A stretch of DNA of 64,000 nt from a marine gamma proteobacterium HTCC2080 (GTDB lineage Bacteria > Pseudomonadota > Gammaproteobacteria > Pseudomonadales > Halieaceae), in NCBI GenBank assembly GCA_000169115.1, contig AAVV01000006.1, positions 124,001 through 188,000 of the forward strand, in the 5' to 3' direction. The translations under genes and the position numbers were made by a program. Below are positions 1 to 9,615 of this stretch, one piece after another (position 1 is the stretch's first letter; the number at the start of each line of letters is the position of its first letter). The notes beneath the pieces were generated by a model. It worked only from the letters and a program-made list of their open reading frames with translations. It made no database searches and was not told where the DNA came from.

Positions 1-1
1 T

Positions 2-625
2 GAAGATTTGTCGACCGGCTTTCCTATTTTTCGCATGCTGGAGAGCTGGGATGGAGGTGTAGAGCACCACGAGGTACCCACTGACGGCTCCGCCTTTTCA
101 GTCGACGGCGTCGAGGGCTTGCAGCTGACTGCGGTTGCTCTAGACGGTAAAGCTCCGCCTTACTCACCCCACCGCAACGATCCACACCGAGGCGATAACG
201 TGGGTTACTTGGTCACCGACACTAACGCGGGAACGTCATTACTGTATGCGCCGGGTTTGGGACAGATGACACCAGAGCTGGTGGCGCTTATGAAAACGAC
301 TGACCTAGTGATGGTTGACGGCACCTTCTGGTGTGAAGATGAAATGGCTCGTGCTGGGGTTGGCACCAAGCTGGCGAGTCAAATGGGGCATCTGCCTCAA
401 AGTGGACATGACGGAATGCTAGCTTGGCTGAAAACGGTGGAGCGGCCCAGGAAAGTGCTGATTCACATTAACAACACCAATCCTATTCTGATTGAGGACT
501 CCCCTGAGCGTGCTGAAGTGGAAGCGCAGGGTGTTGAAGTTGCGATCGATGGGCTTGAATTCGAAGTTCAAATGATGGGTAGCCCTTTGGAAGCGGAGGA
601 CATTTCTCGCGATGTCGCTCCTTGA
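2..625 (+). CDS. pqqB: PqqB, C-terminal part (gene cut by window edge)
   Basis: The reading frame is open to the left edge, so this is the C-terminal two thirds of a protein that is usually about 300 residues. PqqB is a metallo-beta-lactamase-fold enzyme of pyrroloquinoline quinone biosynthesis, acting as a hydroxylase on the cross-linked Glu-Tyr intermediate in the cytoplasm. The first visible residues ([10 protein letters not shown], followed by a Trp-Asp-Gly-Gly) match the middle of PqqB, and [14 protein letters not shown] and LVMVDGTFW are typical of the family. The TTG at position 8 is not a credible start. The end overlaps pqqC by 14 nt. The identification rests on the fold-typical motifs plus the unmistakable pqqCDE neighbours. 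No pqqA is visible; it would lie to the left. Confidence 0.9.
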   Translation, partial: EDLSTGFPIFRMLESWDGGVEHHEVPTDGSAFSVDGVEGLQLTAVALDGKAPPYSPHRNDPHRGDNVGYLVTDTNAGTSLLYAPGLGQMTPELVALMKTTDLVMVDGTFWCEDEMARAGVGTKLASQMGHLPQSGHDGMLAWLKTVERPRKVLIHINNTNPILIEDSPERAEVEAQGVEVAIDGLEFEVQMMGSPLEAEDISRDVAP

Positions 626-1391
626 TACCGCTTCATCGCGAGACGCATCTAATCAGGCCCCTCTGACCCGAGCAGATTTTGAGGCGCGTCTGCGCGCCAA
701 GGGCTCGCGCTATCACATCCACCATCCTTTTCATCAAGCGATGTACGCGGGTGAGCTAACGCCTCGACAAATTCGGGGCTGGGTAGCCAACAGGTATTAC
801 TACCAAATAATGATTCCTCAAAAGGATGCAGCGATTCTGGCCAATTGCTCTGACCGGGAAATCCGCGTGAAATGGATCCAGCGTATCCTTGATCATGATG
901 GTGCCGACGGTGATGAAGGCGGTATTGAAGCCTGGTTGGAATTGGCTGAAGCGGTGGGACTTAAGCGTGATGAAGTGACCGATCTTCGCTACGTGCTACC
1001 CGGTGTGCGCTTTGCGGTCGATGCTTATGTCAACTTCGCACGTAACGCCACTTGGCAGGAAGCCGCTTGCTCATCGCTAACAGAGATGTTCGCGCCTGAA
1101 ATTCATCGGTCCCGGCTCAATACTTGGCCGCAACATTACAGCTGGATTGACCAAAGCGGATTGAAGTACTTTCAAAAGCGTCTAGGAGAGGCCCGGCGTG
1201 ATGTTGAGCATGGCCTGGACGTAACTCTCGATTATTTCAAATATCGCGAACAGCAGGAAAAGGCGCTGGGTATTTTACAGTTTAAACTCGATATTCTGTG
1301 GACAATGCTGGACGCAATGACCATGGCCTACGTGCACACCACGCCCCCATATCACAGCTGTGATGACGGTATTCATTCGGTACCTGGGTAA
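612..1391 (+). CDS. pqqC: PqqC, pyrroloquinoline-quinone synthase
   Basis: PqqC is the cofactorless oxidase that performs the last ring closure and eight-electron oxidation giving PQQ. The 259-residue product has the usual family length (about 250). Family landmarks are [17 protein letters not shown] near residue 33, the [20 protein letters not shown] stretch near 61, LDHDG near 93 and [11 protein letters not shown] near 158, which together carry the His/Tyr/Arg residues lining the PQQ pocket. The ATG at 612 lies inside the end of pqqB and the stop overlaps the longest possible pqqD frame, so translation is probably coupled through pqqBCDE. Confidence 0.96.
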   Translation: MSLLDTASSRDASNQAPLTRADFEARLRAKGSRYHIHHPFHQAMYAGELTPRQIRGWVANRYYYQIMIPQKDAAILANCSDREIRVKWIQRILDHDGADGDEGGIEAWLELAEAVGLKRDEVTDLRYVLPGVRFAVDAYVNFARNATWQEAACSSLTEMFAPEIHRSRLNTWPQHYSWIDQSGLKYFQKRLGEARRDVEHGLDVTLDYFKYREQQEKALGILQFKLDILWTMLDAMTMAYVHTTPPYHSCDDGIHSVPG

Positions 1392-1419
1392 TGCAATATT
1401 TCGGAGCTGGCTTCTAGAA

Positions 1420-1692
1420 ATGATCGATCCTGCGTCAATCCCTCAACTTAACAAACACTTTCGTCTTCAATGGGAAGAGGCGCAGGATTGCTACGTGTTG
1501 CTCTATCCAGAGGGCATGGTAAAGCTTAATGAAAGTGCCGGATTGATTTTAAATTGCGTTGACGGTAGCAAGAGCGTTGAGGTTATTATCGCCGAGCTTG
1601 CCGAGCGGTTTCCCCAAGTCGAGGACATCGCCTCAGATATTGAGGCGTTTATGACTACAGCCAGCGCTCAGCGTTGGGTTGCGTTTTCCTGA
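1420..1692 (+). CDS. pqqD: PqqD, peptide chaperone of PQQ biosynthesis
   Basis: PqqD is the small RRE-type (RiPP recognition element) protein that binds the precursor peptide PqqA and presents it to PqqE. From the ATG at 1420 it is 90 residues, the normal family size. The frame could be extended upstream to 1360, inside pqqC, but those residues are not PqqD-like. Visible family features are HFRLQWEEAQDCYVLLYPEG and LNESAGLILNCVDG, followed by the helical IIAELAERFP segment. It sits 28 nt after pqqC and 9 nt before pqqE. Confidence 0.93.
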   Translation: MIDPASIPQLNKHFRLQWEEAQDCYVLLYPEGMVKLNESAGLILNCVDGSKSVEVIIAELAERFPQVEDIASDIEAFMTTASAQRWVAFS

Positions 1693-1701
1693 ATTTTTGA
1701 A

Positions 1702-2829
1702 ATGTCTGCTGCCCCGGAAATTTCACCTCCCTTATGGCTGTTGGCTGAGCTAACTTACCGCTGTCCCTTGCAGTGTCCCTACTGCTCCAATCCCGTCGAG
1801 TTGGCCTCTGCGGGAACCGAGTTATCTACCGAAGACTGGTTTCGCGTGTTGCAACAAGCCCGGAAGATGGGCGCAGCCCAATTAGGTTTCTCTGGTGGTG
1901 AGCCCTTGGTGCGGCAGGATCTTGAGCTGCTGGTGGCGGAGGCGCGTCGCTTGGGCTTCTACAGTAATTTAATTACTTCAGGGGTAGGTCTCACTAGCGA
2001 CCGTGTTGGAGCATTAAGAGAAGCCGGGCTAGACCATATTCAAATTAGTTTCCAATCAACAGACAGTGATATCAGCGAGCTATTATCGGGGAGCAGAAAG
2101 GCCTTCGCGCACAAGCTGGCAATGGCTGAGGCGGTAAAGTCGGCGGGTTATCCTATGGTGCTGAATTTTGTTTTGCACCGACACAATATTGATCAGATCG
2201 AACAGATCATTGACTTGTCCCACGAGCTGGGTGCTGACTACGTTGAATTGGCCAACGCCCAATATCACGGTTGGGCATTGTTAAATCGTGATGAGCTCAT
2301 GCCTAGTCGAGAGCAGCTTTCTCGCGCCGAAATGGTTACCAACGCATGGCGGGAAGCCCATCCGGACGGCATGCGGCTCTTTTTTGTCGTTCCTGACTAT
2401 TACGAAGAACGTCCCAAACCGTGCATGAATGGCTGGGCGAAAATGTTTTTGGCTGTCGCACCCGATGGGCTGGCGTTGCCTTGTCATAGTGCCAGAAGCT
2501 TACCGTTGGAGTTTCCCAATGTTCGCGATCATGAGGTCGCGGCGATCTGGAACGAATCGGCAGCTTTCAATGCTTATCGTGGTTTTGATTGGATGCAGGA
2601 GCCCTGTCGCAGTTGTCCTGAAAAGGAGCAAGATTTTGGTGGTTGTCGCTGTCAGGCTTTTGCCCTTACTGGAGACGCATCTCAACCTGATCCGGTTTGT
2701 ACCAAGTCCGATCAGCGCGGTCAGATTGATGCCGCTTTGACCGCAGCTAATTGTCACAATGCATCAAGTTCTGCGCTGCAATATCGAACTTGGTCGGCGT
2801 CGCAGAACATTATTACCAGCACCCGTTGA
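1702..2829 (+). CDS. pqqE: PqqE, radical SAM Glu-Tyr cross-linking enzyme
   Basis: PqqE forms the first C-C bond of PQQ between Glu and Tyr of PqqA. The radical SAM cluster motif CPLQCPYC lies at about residues 20-27, followed by a GGEP motif near residue 75 for SAM binding. The C-terminal SPASM region is visible as CMNGW, LPCHSA, CRSCPEK and GGCRC, which bind the auxiliary Fe-S clusters. The length of 375 residues is normal. The last 30 residues are low in recognisable family features. It is the last gene of the operon; the next genes are on the other strand. Confidence 0.96.
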   Translation: MSAAPEISPPLWLLAELTYRCPLQCPYCSNPVELASAGTELSTEDWFRVLQQARKMGAAQLGFSGGEPLVRQDLELLVAEARRLGFYSNLITSGVGLTSDRVGALREAGLDHIQISFQSTDSDISELLSGSRKAFAHKLAMAEAVKSAGYPMVLNFVLHRHNIDQIEQIIDLSHELGADYVELANAQYHGWALLNRDELMPSREQLSRAEMVTNAWREAHPDGMRLFFVVPDYYEERPKPCMNGWAKMFLAVAPDGLALPCHSARSLPLEFPNVRDHEVAAIWNESAAFNAYRGFDWMQEPCRSCPEKEQDFGGCRCQAFALTGDASQPDPVCTKSDQRGQIDAALTAANCHNASSSALQYRTWSASQNIITSTR

Positions 2830-3026
2830 TGTAATTCAGCGATTGATGCATCGCTAGCGTTTGAGTTGTTGGCCTAGAGGCGCTCAAAGGGGCTTAGGTG
2901 GACCGGGTTGATGCGCAGCCATGGGGGCCCACCACCAGTAAAACGATGACACCCTGCTAATTGGAGTAGCTAGCACTGGGGTTCATTCACTGGGTCGCTG
3001 CGGTCTCGCTAACGATTTTTATCACT

Positions 3027-3836
3027 CTAGCGGCCCTTGGGGGCCCTGTTATTAAGCATGCGCCTTGCGGGATCAAACCCCAAGACAGCTGCATTTGTGA
3101 GTACTGTAAATGCGGCTAGATTGACCAACAGCGCCGGGGTATTTAAGTCTAGATACAGGGCATGTCGAATAAGCTCCACCACGTAGGTGAAGGGGTTGAT
3201 GACGCAGGCCCAGTAAACCCATGTGTTGCCGTCTTGCATAAATGTCAGGGGATAAAGAGCAGGGGAAAGAAAAAACAGAGGAAACACCACAAAGTTCATG
3301 ACTCCAGCGAAATTTTCTAACTGTTCGATCAGCGATGCCAACAATAGTCCTAGGGCCCCGAGGATAAACGCACCCATTAAAATGGCAGGAAGCGCCGTCA
3401 AATATCCAAGAGGGGGTGGCGCCACATCAAACAAGAATGCCACCGCCAAAAAGGCGTAAACCTGCAACAGAGATGTCAGTGCTATGGCGAAGAGTTTGCA
3501 GAAAAGTAGGTAGCTGCGGGGTAGCGGGCTGGTTAGAAGAACTCGCATGCTCCCCATCTCTCGGTCATAGACCATCGATAGCGAGCTTTGCATGCTGTTG
3601 AAAAGAATAATCATGCCTACAAGCCCCGGTGTGATGTAGACCTCGTAATCCACGGGGCTCCCGTACAACGGGATGACCATTCCCTCAAGGGTGCCTCTAA
3701 ACCCTGCGGCAAAAACCGCTAGCCAGAGCAGCGGCCGAACCAATGCGCTGATAAAGCGGGTGCGCTGTTGCAGTGACCGTTGAAGCTCACGTTTGAGGAC
3801 GCCCGAAAAACAAAAAAGATACGCAGAGTTTTTCAT
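3027..3836 (-). CDS. ABC transporter permease, PQQ-alcohol-dehydrogenase-associated type
   Basis: This is an ABC-2 type membrane permease of 269 residues with about six hydrophobic segments. The motif FNSMQSSLSMVYDREMGSMR (near residue 80) is the conserved cytoplasmic region of ABC-2 exporters, followed by LLTSPLPRSYLL. It overlaps the ATPase gene by 4 nt (ATGA), so the two are translated together. The pair resembles the two-component exporters (PedC-like families) that accompany PQQ-dependent alcohol dehydrogenase clusters, and its position next to pqqBCDE fits. The substrate is unknown, and no PQQ dehydrogenase is inside the window. The gene symbol is left empty because orthology to pedC cannot be proved here. 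Confidence 0.85.
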   Translation of the reverse strand: MKNSAYLFCFSGVLKRELQRSLQQRTRFISALVRPLLWLAVFAAGFRGTLEGMVIPLYGSPVDYEVYITPGLVGMIILFNSMQSSLSMVYDREMGSMRVLLTSPLPRSYLLFCKLFAIALTSLLQVYAFLAVAFLFDVAPPPLGYLTALPAILMGAFILGALGLLLASLIEQLENFAGVMNFVVFPLFFLSPALYPLTFMQDGNTWVYWACVINPFTYVVELIRHALYLDLNTPALLVNLAAFTVLTNAAVLGFDPARRMLNNRAPKGR

Positions 3837-4564
3837 GAGCCGGACTTCGATAGATTCAACATAAGGTGGTTGGCGTCGCTGGCTCCGGCTGCTGTTATGA
3901 GATCGGAAAGTTTGCCTTGGGCGTGAACCTCACCACGATTCAGTAAAATGACCTGATCGTCTGTCTCTAGCTCTTCTGCTACGTGGGTCGTCCATAGAAC
4001 CGTAAGACCTTCAGTTTTTATCAACGATCTGATGTGACCAATGAGCTGAATCCTACTTTCAAGGTCTAGGCTTGATGTGGCTTCATCGAGTAACAGGAGT
4101 TGAGGTTGATGCAGCAGGGCCCTGGCGATTTCCACGCGGCGGCGATGACCTCCATTGAGCCAGCGGATCCGTTCGTGCCTTCGATCCCAGAGCTGCAGGC
4201 GCTCCAATTCCTCTTGTGCCCGGGCCTGCACGTCAGTGGGAGACATTCCTTGAATCGCCCCGTGATACTGCAGGTTTTGCAAAACAGAGAGATCGAGGTC
4301 AAGGGTGGGTTGTTGAAATACAACCCCGAGGGTTGCTAATGCATCAGCCGGTGATCGCTGCAAATCATGGCCGAAAAGCACCACATTACCGGACGAGTTG
4401 CAAATCAGTCTGGTCAGTATTGAGAAAAGCGTTGTTTTGCCCGCCCCATTGGCGCCCAGCAGACCCACAAACATGCCTTGTTCAACAGTTAACGAGACGT
4501 TTCTAAGTACCTTACGGTCTGCAAAACTGTGGCTAAGGGCCTGAATATTGACGGCAACTGGCAA
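3833..4564 (-). CDS. ABC transporter ATP-binding protein, PQQ-alcohol-dehydrogenase-associated type
   Basis: This is the nucleotide-binding subunit of the exporter, 243 residues. Walker A is GANGAGKTT (residues about 37-45), the Q-loop is VVFQQPTLD, and Walker B is LLLLDEATSSLD with the switch His in WTTHVAEE. The ABC signature reads LNGGH rather than the usual LSGGQ; this is known from ATPases accompanying PQQ-dependent alcohol dehydrogenases and supports that assignment. It is the first gene of the two-gene minus-strand operon and is divergent from the acyl-CoA dehydrogenase operon across a 140-nt gap. Confidence 0.88.
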   Translation of the reverse strand: MPVAVNIQALSHSFADRKVLRNVSLTVEQGMFVGLLGANGAGKTTLFSILTRLICNSSGNVVLFGHDLQRSPADALATLGVVFQQPTLDLDLSVLQNLQYHGAIQGMSPTDVQARAQEELERLQLWDRRHERIRWLNGGHRRRVEIARALLHQPQLLLLDEATSSLDLESRIQLIGHIRSLIKTEGLTVLWTTHVAEELETDDQVILLNRGEVHAQGKLSDLITAAGASDANHLMLNLSKSGS

Positions 4565-4621
4565 AGCCTAAATACCCTGCTAATGAGAGGGAATAACGCT
4601 AACATACTTGAACGTAAAGAA

Positions 4622-4636
4622 AACATACGCTATGTT
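4622..4636. promoter_or_regulatory. Palindromic operator candidate between divergent operons
   Basis: AACATA-CGC-TATGTT is a perfect 6+6 bp inverted repeat with a 3-bp centre. A further AACATA half-site lies at 4601-4606, and an overlapping TTGAAC (4608-4613)/GTTCAA (4634-4639) pair is also present. It lies in the 140-nt gap between the ABC exporter and the acyl-CoA dehydrogenase operon. A dimeric repressor such as a TetR- or FadR-type fatty-acyl regulator is a plausible user, but no regulator gene is adjacent. Confidence 0.35.
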
Positions 4637-4704
4637 CAAATTCTGCCCGCGTCATCTTCCAGTCTCCTATAAGTCGTCACGGCTACCCCAAAAAGGAAAT
4701 CACC

Positions 4705-5961
4705 ATGGATCTTGGTATATCAGATCGTATTGCCCCCACCCTTGAGGCTGTCAGCCAATATTTGACAGATCACGTTATGCCTCTGGAGTCAGAGTTTTTT
4801 GCGGAAGTGCGTAAAGGGAGCCCGTGGGAAGCCACAGCTCGCCAAAAAGAAATTTTAGAGCAGATGAAGGCTGGTGCCCGGGAGCGCGGCTTGTGGAACT
4901 TCTTTTTAACGGGGCAGGGCGAGCACGGTTCCGGACTTAATACCGTGGAATACGCCTACCTTGCCGAGGAAATGGGCAAGTCCCATTTGGGCGCTGAGGT
5001 ATTCAACTGTTCAGCCCCCGATACCGGCAACATGGAAGTCATCCACAAGTACGGTAGCGAAGCGCAAAAAGCGCAGTGGCTTGAGCCTTTAATGCGCGGT
5101 GAAATTCGATCTTGTTTTGGCATGACTGAGCCTGGAGTGGCTTCTTCAGATGCCACTAATATTTGCACCTCGGCAGTTTTAGAGGGTGATGAGTGGGTCA
5201 TCAATGGCGAAAAGCACTGGACTTCAGGTGCTGGTGACGAACGCTGTAAGATAATGATTTGTATGGTAAAAACCAATCCTGATGCGGCAAAACACAAGCA
5301 ACAAAGTCAGATATTGATTCCTATGGACGCCCCCGGCGTCGAAATTTTGCGTCATTTAACCGTGTTTAATATGGACGACGCGCCTCATGGGCACATGCAT
5401 GTGAAGCTCAACAATGTTCGAGTGCCAAAGGACAATATTATCTTGGGCGAGGGTCGCGGATTTGAGATCTCCCAGGGTCGATTAGGTCCCGGGAGAATTC
5501 ACCACTGCATGCGTTCAATAGGTTCTGCTGAGCGCGCACTGCAAATGCTGTGTGAGCGCGCCACAACACGTGAAGCCTTCGGCCGACCCTTGGCCAAGTT
5601 AGGCGGCAACGTTGATGTCATTGCCAACGCCCGCATGGGTATCGAGCAAGCCCGTTTACTCACCCTGAAGACAGCTTGGATGATGGACAACGTGGATGCG
5701 AAGGAAGCGCGAATCTGGATTTCCATGATTAAGACGGTGGTTCCCAATATGACGCTGAAGGTTGTGGATGATGCCATTCAGATGCACGGTGGCTTGGGCG
5801 TTTCCCAAGACTTCCCGCTTGCTGCTATGTGGTCTGGACAGCGGACTCTCCGGCTTGCTGACGGTCCTGACGAGGTACACCGCATGGTGGTTGGACGTCA
5901 TGAACTTAAAAAGTATTCGGACAATTCTTCAGAACCCAAGGCCACGTTCCGCGACGGTTGA
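4705..5961 (+). CDS. Acyl-CoA dehydrogenase (ACAD10/11-like)
   Basis: This FAD-dependent acyl-CoA dehydrogenase (418 residues) catalyses the first oxidation of a beta-oxidation type pathway. FAD/substrate-binding motifs are GMTEPGVASSDATN (near residue 140) and EKHWTSGA; the C-terminal part reads QMHGGLGVSQDFPLA and RLADGPDEVHR. In medium-chain enzymes the catalytic Glu lies in a Tyr-Glu-Gly-Thr motif; here the corresponding position is Ala-Asp-Gly-Pro, which is the form I associate with the ACAD10/11 branch. A GGAAA ribosome site precedes the ATG at 4705. It heads a co-directional catabolic operon through 11.2 kb. The true substrate is not determinable; branched, cyclic or hydroxylated acyl-CoAs are possible. 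Confidence 0.9.
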   Translation: MDLGISDRIAPTLEAVSQYLTDHVMPLESEFFAEVRKGSPWEATARQKEILEQMKAGARERGLWNFFLTGQGEHGSGLNTVEYAYLAEEMGKSHLGAEVFNCSAPDTGNMEVIHKYGSEAQKAQWLEPLMRGEIRSCFGMTEPGVASSDATNICTSAVLEGDEWVINGEKHWTSGAGDERCKIMICMVKTNPDAAKHKQQSQILIPMDAPGVEILRHLTVFNMDDAPHGHMHVKLNNVRVPKDNIILGEGRGFEISQGRLGPGRIHHCMRSIGSAERALQMLCERATTREAFGRPLAKLGGNVDVIANARMGIEQARLLTLKTAWMMDNVDAKEARIWISMIKTVVPNMTLKVVDDAIQMHGGLGVSQDFPLAAMWSGQRTLRLADGPDEVHRMVVGRHELKKYSDNSSEPKATFRDG

Positions 5962-6020
5962 TCATTAGCTGCACGACCTGCTGTAAGTAACAGCAACAAA
6001 CGAGATTAAGGAGAAAGCGT

Positions 6021-6485
6021 ATGAGCATTAAGACACTGTCCATCGACGAATTTTTAGGTATGGCCGGCCAGAAACTGGGTACCAGCGATTGGGTAACACT
6101 TGGGCAAGAGCGTATTAACGAATTCGCCGATTGCACTGAGGACCATCAGTTCATCCATATCGATCAAGAAAATGCCGCCAAAACACCTTTTGGAGGCACC
6201 ATAGCCCACGGGTTCTTAACGCTGTCTATGCTGGTTAAGCTCTGTGAGAGCGTTTCTGTGCACCCTGAGGGGTTGGTCATGGGTGTTAATTATGGTTTGA
6301 ACAAAGTGAGGTTTCTGGCACCGGTTCGTGCGGGTAAGCGCGTTCGCGCTCACATAGAACTCGCGAGTATCGAGCAAAAGGATGACAATCGATTTTTGAC
6401 TCAGCAAAACATCACAGTAGAGATTGAGGGCGAAGATACCCCTGCGCTCTACGCTGAATGGTTGGGTATGACGATAGTTGCATAA
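6021..6485 (+). CDS. MaoC-like (R)-specific enoyl-CoA hydratase
   Basis: This is a hot-dog fold hydratase of 154 residues that adds water to trans-2-enoyl-CoA to give (3R)-hydroxyacyl-CoA. The hydratase-2 motif is visible as DHQFIHID (Asp and His catalytic, near residues 41-48) followed by FGGTIAHGFLTLSML. It has a strong AGGAG ribosome site at 6010. The 59-nt gap before it contains a short hairpin (5979-5995). Pairing with the SDR gene downstream suggests an R-hydroxyacyl route, as in peroxisomal multifunctional enzyme 2. Confidence 0.93.
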   Translation: MSIKTLSIDEFLGMAGQKLGTSDWVTLGQERINEFADCTEDHQFIHIDQENAAKTPFGGTIAHGFLTLSMLVKLCESVSVHPEGLVMGVNYGLNKVRFLAPVRAGKRVRAHIELASIEQKDDNRFLTQQNITVEIEGEDTPALYAEWLGMTIVA

Positions 6486-6520
6486 AAAAACGCGGCACAC
6501 TTTAGACAAGAGAAGAAAAT

Positions 6521-7441
6521 ATGACGATTCGATATGACGGCAAAGTTGCCATTATTACGGGGGCCGGTGGCGGTCTTGGAAGAAGCCATGCCATTGAAAT
6601 GGCAAAGCGCGGCGCTAAGGTTGTGGTCAATGACCTCGGTGGTTCAGTAAACGGCGAGGGCCAAAATAGCGATGCCGCTATGGCGGTCGTAGCCGAGATC
6701 GAGGCCCTTGGTGGTGAAGCCATGGCGCACCCCGCCAACGTTGCGAATGCCGATGACGTGGCCGATATGGTCGAGAAGGTCATGGCGCAATGGGGTCGCA
6801 TCGATATCCTGATTAACAACGCTGGAATCCTCCGCGATAAAAGCTTTACGAAAATGGACTTGGCAGATTTCCGGACTGTGCTCGAAGTGCATTTGATGGG
6901 CACAGTTAATTGCACCAAAGCCGTTTGGGACATCATGAAGGGTCAGGAGTATGGCCGCATTGTGGTGACTTCGTCTTCAAGCGGGCTTTACGGTAACTTT
7001 GGCCAGAGTAACTACGGGGCAGCTAAGCTCGGCGTGGTGGGGCTAATGAACACGTTGGCTCAGGAAGGTGCTAAATACAACATACGCGTCAATGCGTTGG
7101 CACCCACAGCAGGCACCCGCATGACTGAGGGTCTCATGGGTGAGCAGGCTTTCAATCTTCTGACTCCGGAAACAGTGACACCTGCAGTGTTGTTTATGGT
7201 GAGTGAGGATGCGCCCACTCAGACCATCGTAGCGGCAGGCGCTGGCGCTTATGCGGTGGCAAAAATCGTTGAAACAGACAGCGTTTGGTTGCCTGAAGAT
7301 CAACAAACTCCTGAAGGCTTGGCCGCGCACTGGGAGCAGATTTCCCAAGGAGCTGAAACACAGCTAAAGGCAGGCTTTGAGCAAACCTTCAAAATGGTGG
7401 GTAAAGCCGCTGAAGGTCTTGGCATTAAACTAGAAAACTGA
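6521..7441 (+). CDS. SDR-family (3R)-3-hydroxyacyl-CoA dehydrogenase-like protein
   Basis: This short-chain dehydrogenase (306 residues) resembles the dehydrogenase domain of peroxisomal multifunctional enzyme type 2. It has the nucleotide-binding GAGGGLG at residues 14-20, NNAG near residue 93, the catalytic Ser within TSSSSGLYGN and the YxxxK motif as YGAAK (residues about 165-169). The NDLGGS stretch after strand 2 is typical of this subgroup. The C-terminal tail of about 100 residues is longer than the minimal SDR. It would oxidise the MaoC product to 3-ketoacyl-CoA for the thiolase that follows 11 nt later. Confidence 0.92.
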   Translation: MTIRYDGKVAIITGAGGGLGRSHAIEMAKRGAKVVVNDLGGSVNGEGQNSDAAMAVVAEIEALGGEAMAHPANVANADDVADMVEKVMAQWGRIDILINNAGILRDKSFTKMDLADFRTVLEVHLMGTVNCTKAVWDIMKGQEYGRIVVTSSSSGLYGNFGQSNYGAAKLGVVGLMNTLAQEGAKYNIRVNALAPTAGTRMTEGLMGEQAFNLLTPETVTPAVLFMVSEDAPTQTIVAAGAGAYAVAKIVETDSVWLPEDQQTPEGLAAHWEQISQGAETQLKAGFEQTFKMVGKAAEGLGIKLEN

Positions 7442-7452
7442 GGAATTAGATC

Positions 7453-8631
7453 ATGAGAGAAGCCGTAATTGTTTCAACTGCTCGAACCCCAATTGGTAAA
7501 GCCTACCGCGGGAGCTTCAACAATCTGGCAGGCCCAAGCTTGGGCGGTAACGCTATTCGTGCCGCAGTCGCGCGTGCTGGCATCGAAGGTGATCGAGTCG
7601 ATGACGTCACCATGGGTTCTGCGCTGACGCAGGGTACACAAGGCATGAATATTGGACGTCTGGCTGCCCTGCGTGGTGGGCTTCCAGTGACAGTCAGTGG
7701 ACAGACCATTGATCGCCAGTGTTCATCGGGCCTGATGGCGGTTTCGATGGCGGCCAAGCAAATCATTGTGGATGGCATGGATGTGACCATCGGTGGCGGT
7801 CAGGATTCTATTTCGCTGGTGCAAAATGAGCACATGAACTCTCATCGTCTTGCAGATGAAGAGCTAATGGGTATGCACAAGAATATTTACATGCCCATGC
7901 TGCAGACCGCTGAGGTAGTGGCCAATCGGTATGGTATTTCTAGGGATGCGATGGATGAGTACGGATTGCAGTCTCAGCTGCGCGTTGCGGCAGCATACGA
8001 GGCGGGCAAGTACGACAACGAAATCGTACCGGTTACGGCCACTCGGATTGTCTGGAACAAAGAAACTGGAGAGCAGTCTGAGGCGGAAGTGACAGTTTCC
8101 GCCGATGAGGGCGTTCGAGCTTCAACGCTTGAAGGCGTTAAAGGTCTACGCACCGTCATTGAGGGCGGCACTATAACGGCTGGCAACGCCTCGCAGCTTT
8201 CAGATGGCGCCTCGGCGCAAGTGCTGATGGAAGCTAAGCTGGCAGAGCAGCTGGGTCTTCAGCCCTTGGGCGCTTATCGTGGCATGGCCGTTGCTGGTTG
8301 CGAGCCCGATGAAATGGGTATTGGTCCTGTCTTTGCTGTGCCCAAGCTGTTGAAGCAGCATGGTCTCAGCGTTGATGACATTGGTCTGTGGGAGCTTAAC
8401 GAGGCCTTTGCAGTTCAGGTTCTTTACTGCCGAGATCAGCTGGGCATCGACAACGATAAACTAAACGTCGACGGCGGGGCGATTGCGGTGGGACATCCCT
8501 ACGGTATGAGTGGCTCTCGCATGATTGGCCATGCTCTTCTAGAAGGTAAGCGACGCGGCGTCAAATATGTCGTTGTCACCATGTGTGTCGGCGGCGGTAT
8601 GGGTGCCGCTGGCCTCTTCGAGGTTTACTGA
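7453..8631 (+). CDS. Thiolase (acetyl-CoA acyltransferase)
   Basis: This is a 392-residue thiolase that cleaves 3-ketoacyl-CoA with CoA. The nucleophilic Cys is in DRQCSSGL (about residue 88), the NEAFAVQ motif is near 315, the catalytic His is in GHPYGMSG (about 348) and the second Cys in MCVGGGMG (about 378). All four catalytic elements are intact. It completes the dehydrogenase-hydratase-dehydrogenase-thiolase set, and the stop is separated from the next ATG by a single base. Confidence 0.96.
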   Translation: MREAVIVSTARTPIGKAYRGSFNNLAGPSLGGNAIRAAVARAGIEGDRVDDVTMGSALTQGTQGMNIGRLAALRGGLPVTVSGQTIDRQCSSGLMAVSMAAKQIIVDGMDVTIGGGQDSISLVQNEHMNSHRLADEELMGMHKNIYMPMLQTAEVVANRYGISRDAMDEYGLQSQLRVAAAYEAGKYDNEIVPVTATRIVWNKETGEQSEAEVTVSADEGVRASTLEGVKGLRTVIEGGTITAGNASQLSDGASAQVLMEAKLAEQLGLQPLGAYRGMAVAGCEPDEMGIGPVFAVPKLLKQHGLSVDDIGLWELNEAFAVQVLYCRDQLGIDNDKLNVDGGAIAVGHPYGMSGSRMIGHALLEGKRRGVKYVVVTMCVGGGMGAAGLFEVY

Positions 8632-8632
8632 T

Positions 8633-9613
8633 ATGGCTGTCGCTTTGGTATGCAGGGAGCATGGACTGCCTGAAAAGCTCGACTTATGTGACGACTGGCC
8701 AGTGCCCGAGCTGGGTGCTAACGACGTGCTTCTGCGGGTCAAGGCGGCGGGCCTAAATTTTCCTGATGTGCTGATTATCCAAGGTAAATATCAGTTCCAA
8801 CCGGAGCTGCCATTTGTTCCCGGTGGCGAATGTGCGGGTGTGGTTGAGGCGGTTGGCAGTGATGTCAGCCGTTGGCAGGTAGGGGATGAAGTTGTGCAGA
8901 TGGGCATGGCCGGCGGTTTTGCTGACACCTTGGTCGTCAATGAAAACAGCTTGCTGCCTAAACCAAAGGCACTGTCTATGACGGAGGCAGCAGGTATTGG
9001 TATCACCTACTTCACCTCATACTACGCTCTGGTTCAACGCGCCAACATACAACCCGGGGAAACCTTGTTGGTGCTGGGCGCTGCGGGCGGCGTCGGCAGC
9101 ACTGCTGTCGAGCTGGGCAAAGCCTTGGGCGCCAAAGTTATTGCCGCTGCGAGCAGCGATGAAAAGCTCGAATTGTGCAAGGAGCTGGGTGCCGATGAGG
9201 TCATCAACTACACCACTGAGGATCTCAAAGGTCGTATTAAGGAGTTGACGGAGGGTCGCGGAGTCGATGTGGTCTATGACCCTGTGGGTGGTGATTTCAG
9301 TGAAATTGCTCTGCGGTCAATGGCGTGGCAAGGCCGCTTTTTGGTGATCGGTTTTGCCAATGGCCCAATTCCCAAGGTGCCCTTAAACTTAACTTTGCTC
9401 AAAGGGTGCCAAATTGTTGGCGTCTTCTGGGGGCGGTTTATGTCTGAAGAGCCAGAAGCACATCTGTCTAACGTAAAAACTCTGTGGGAGTGGTTCGAGG
9501 CTGGAAAAATTAAGCCAGTCGTCACTGATGTTTTCCCAATCGCAGACTATGAGTCAGGTTATGCGGCGATGATGGAACGCAGAGCCAAGGGAAAAGTGAT
9601 CTTTACTTTTTGA
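8633..9613 (+). CDS. NADPH:quinone oxidoreductase-like MDR protein
   Basis: This is a zinc-independent medium-chain reductase of the quinone oxidoreductase (Qor) type, 326 residues from the ATG at 8633. Evidence is the GroES-like N-terminus with GLNFPDVLIIQGKYQ, FVPGGECAGVVEAVG, and the Rossmann motif AAGGVGSTAVELGKALGAKV near residue 150. No structural zinc cysteine cluster is visible. In a beta-oxidation operon such proteins often act as enoyl reductases or quinone/alkenal reductases; the substrate is unknown. A longer frame beginning at 8567 would lie inside the thiolase and is not supported. Confidence 0.9.
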   Translation: MAVALVCREHGLPEKLDLCDDWPVPELGANDVLLRVKAAGLNFPDVLIIQGKYQFQPELPFVPGGECAGVVEAVGSDVSRWQVGDEVVQMGMAGGFADTLVVNENSLLPKPKALSMTEAAGIGITYFTSYYALVQRANIQPGETLLVLGAAGGVGSTAVELGKALGAKVIAAASSDEKLELCKELGADEVINYTTEDLKGRIKELTEGRGVDVVYDPVGGDFSEIALRSMAWQGRFLVIGFANGPIPKVPLNLTLLKGCQIVGVFWGRFMSEEPEAHLSNVKTLWEWFEAGKIKPVVTDVFPIADYESGYAAMMERRAKGKVIFTF

Positions 9614-9615
9614 TC

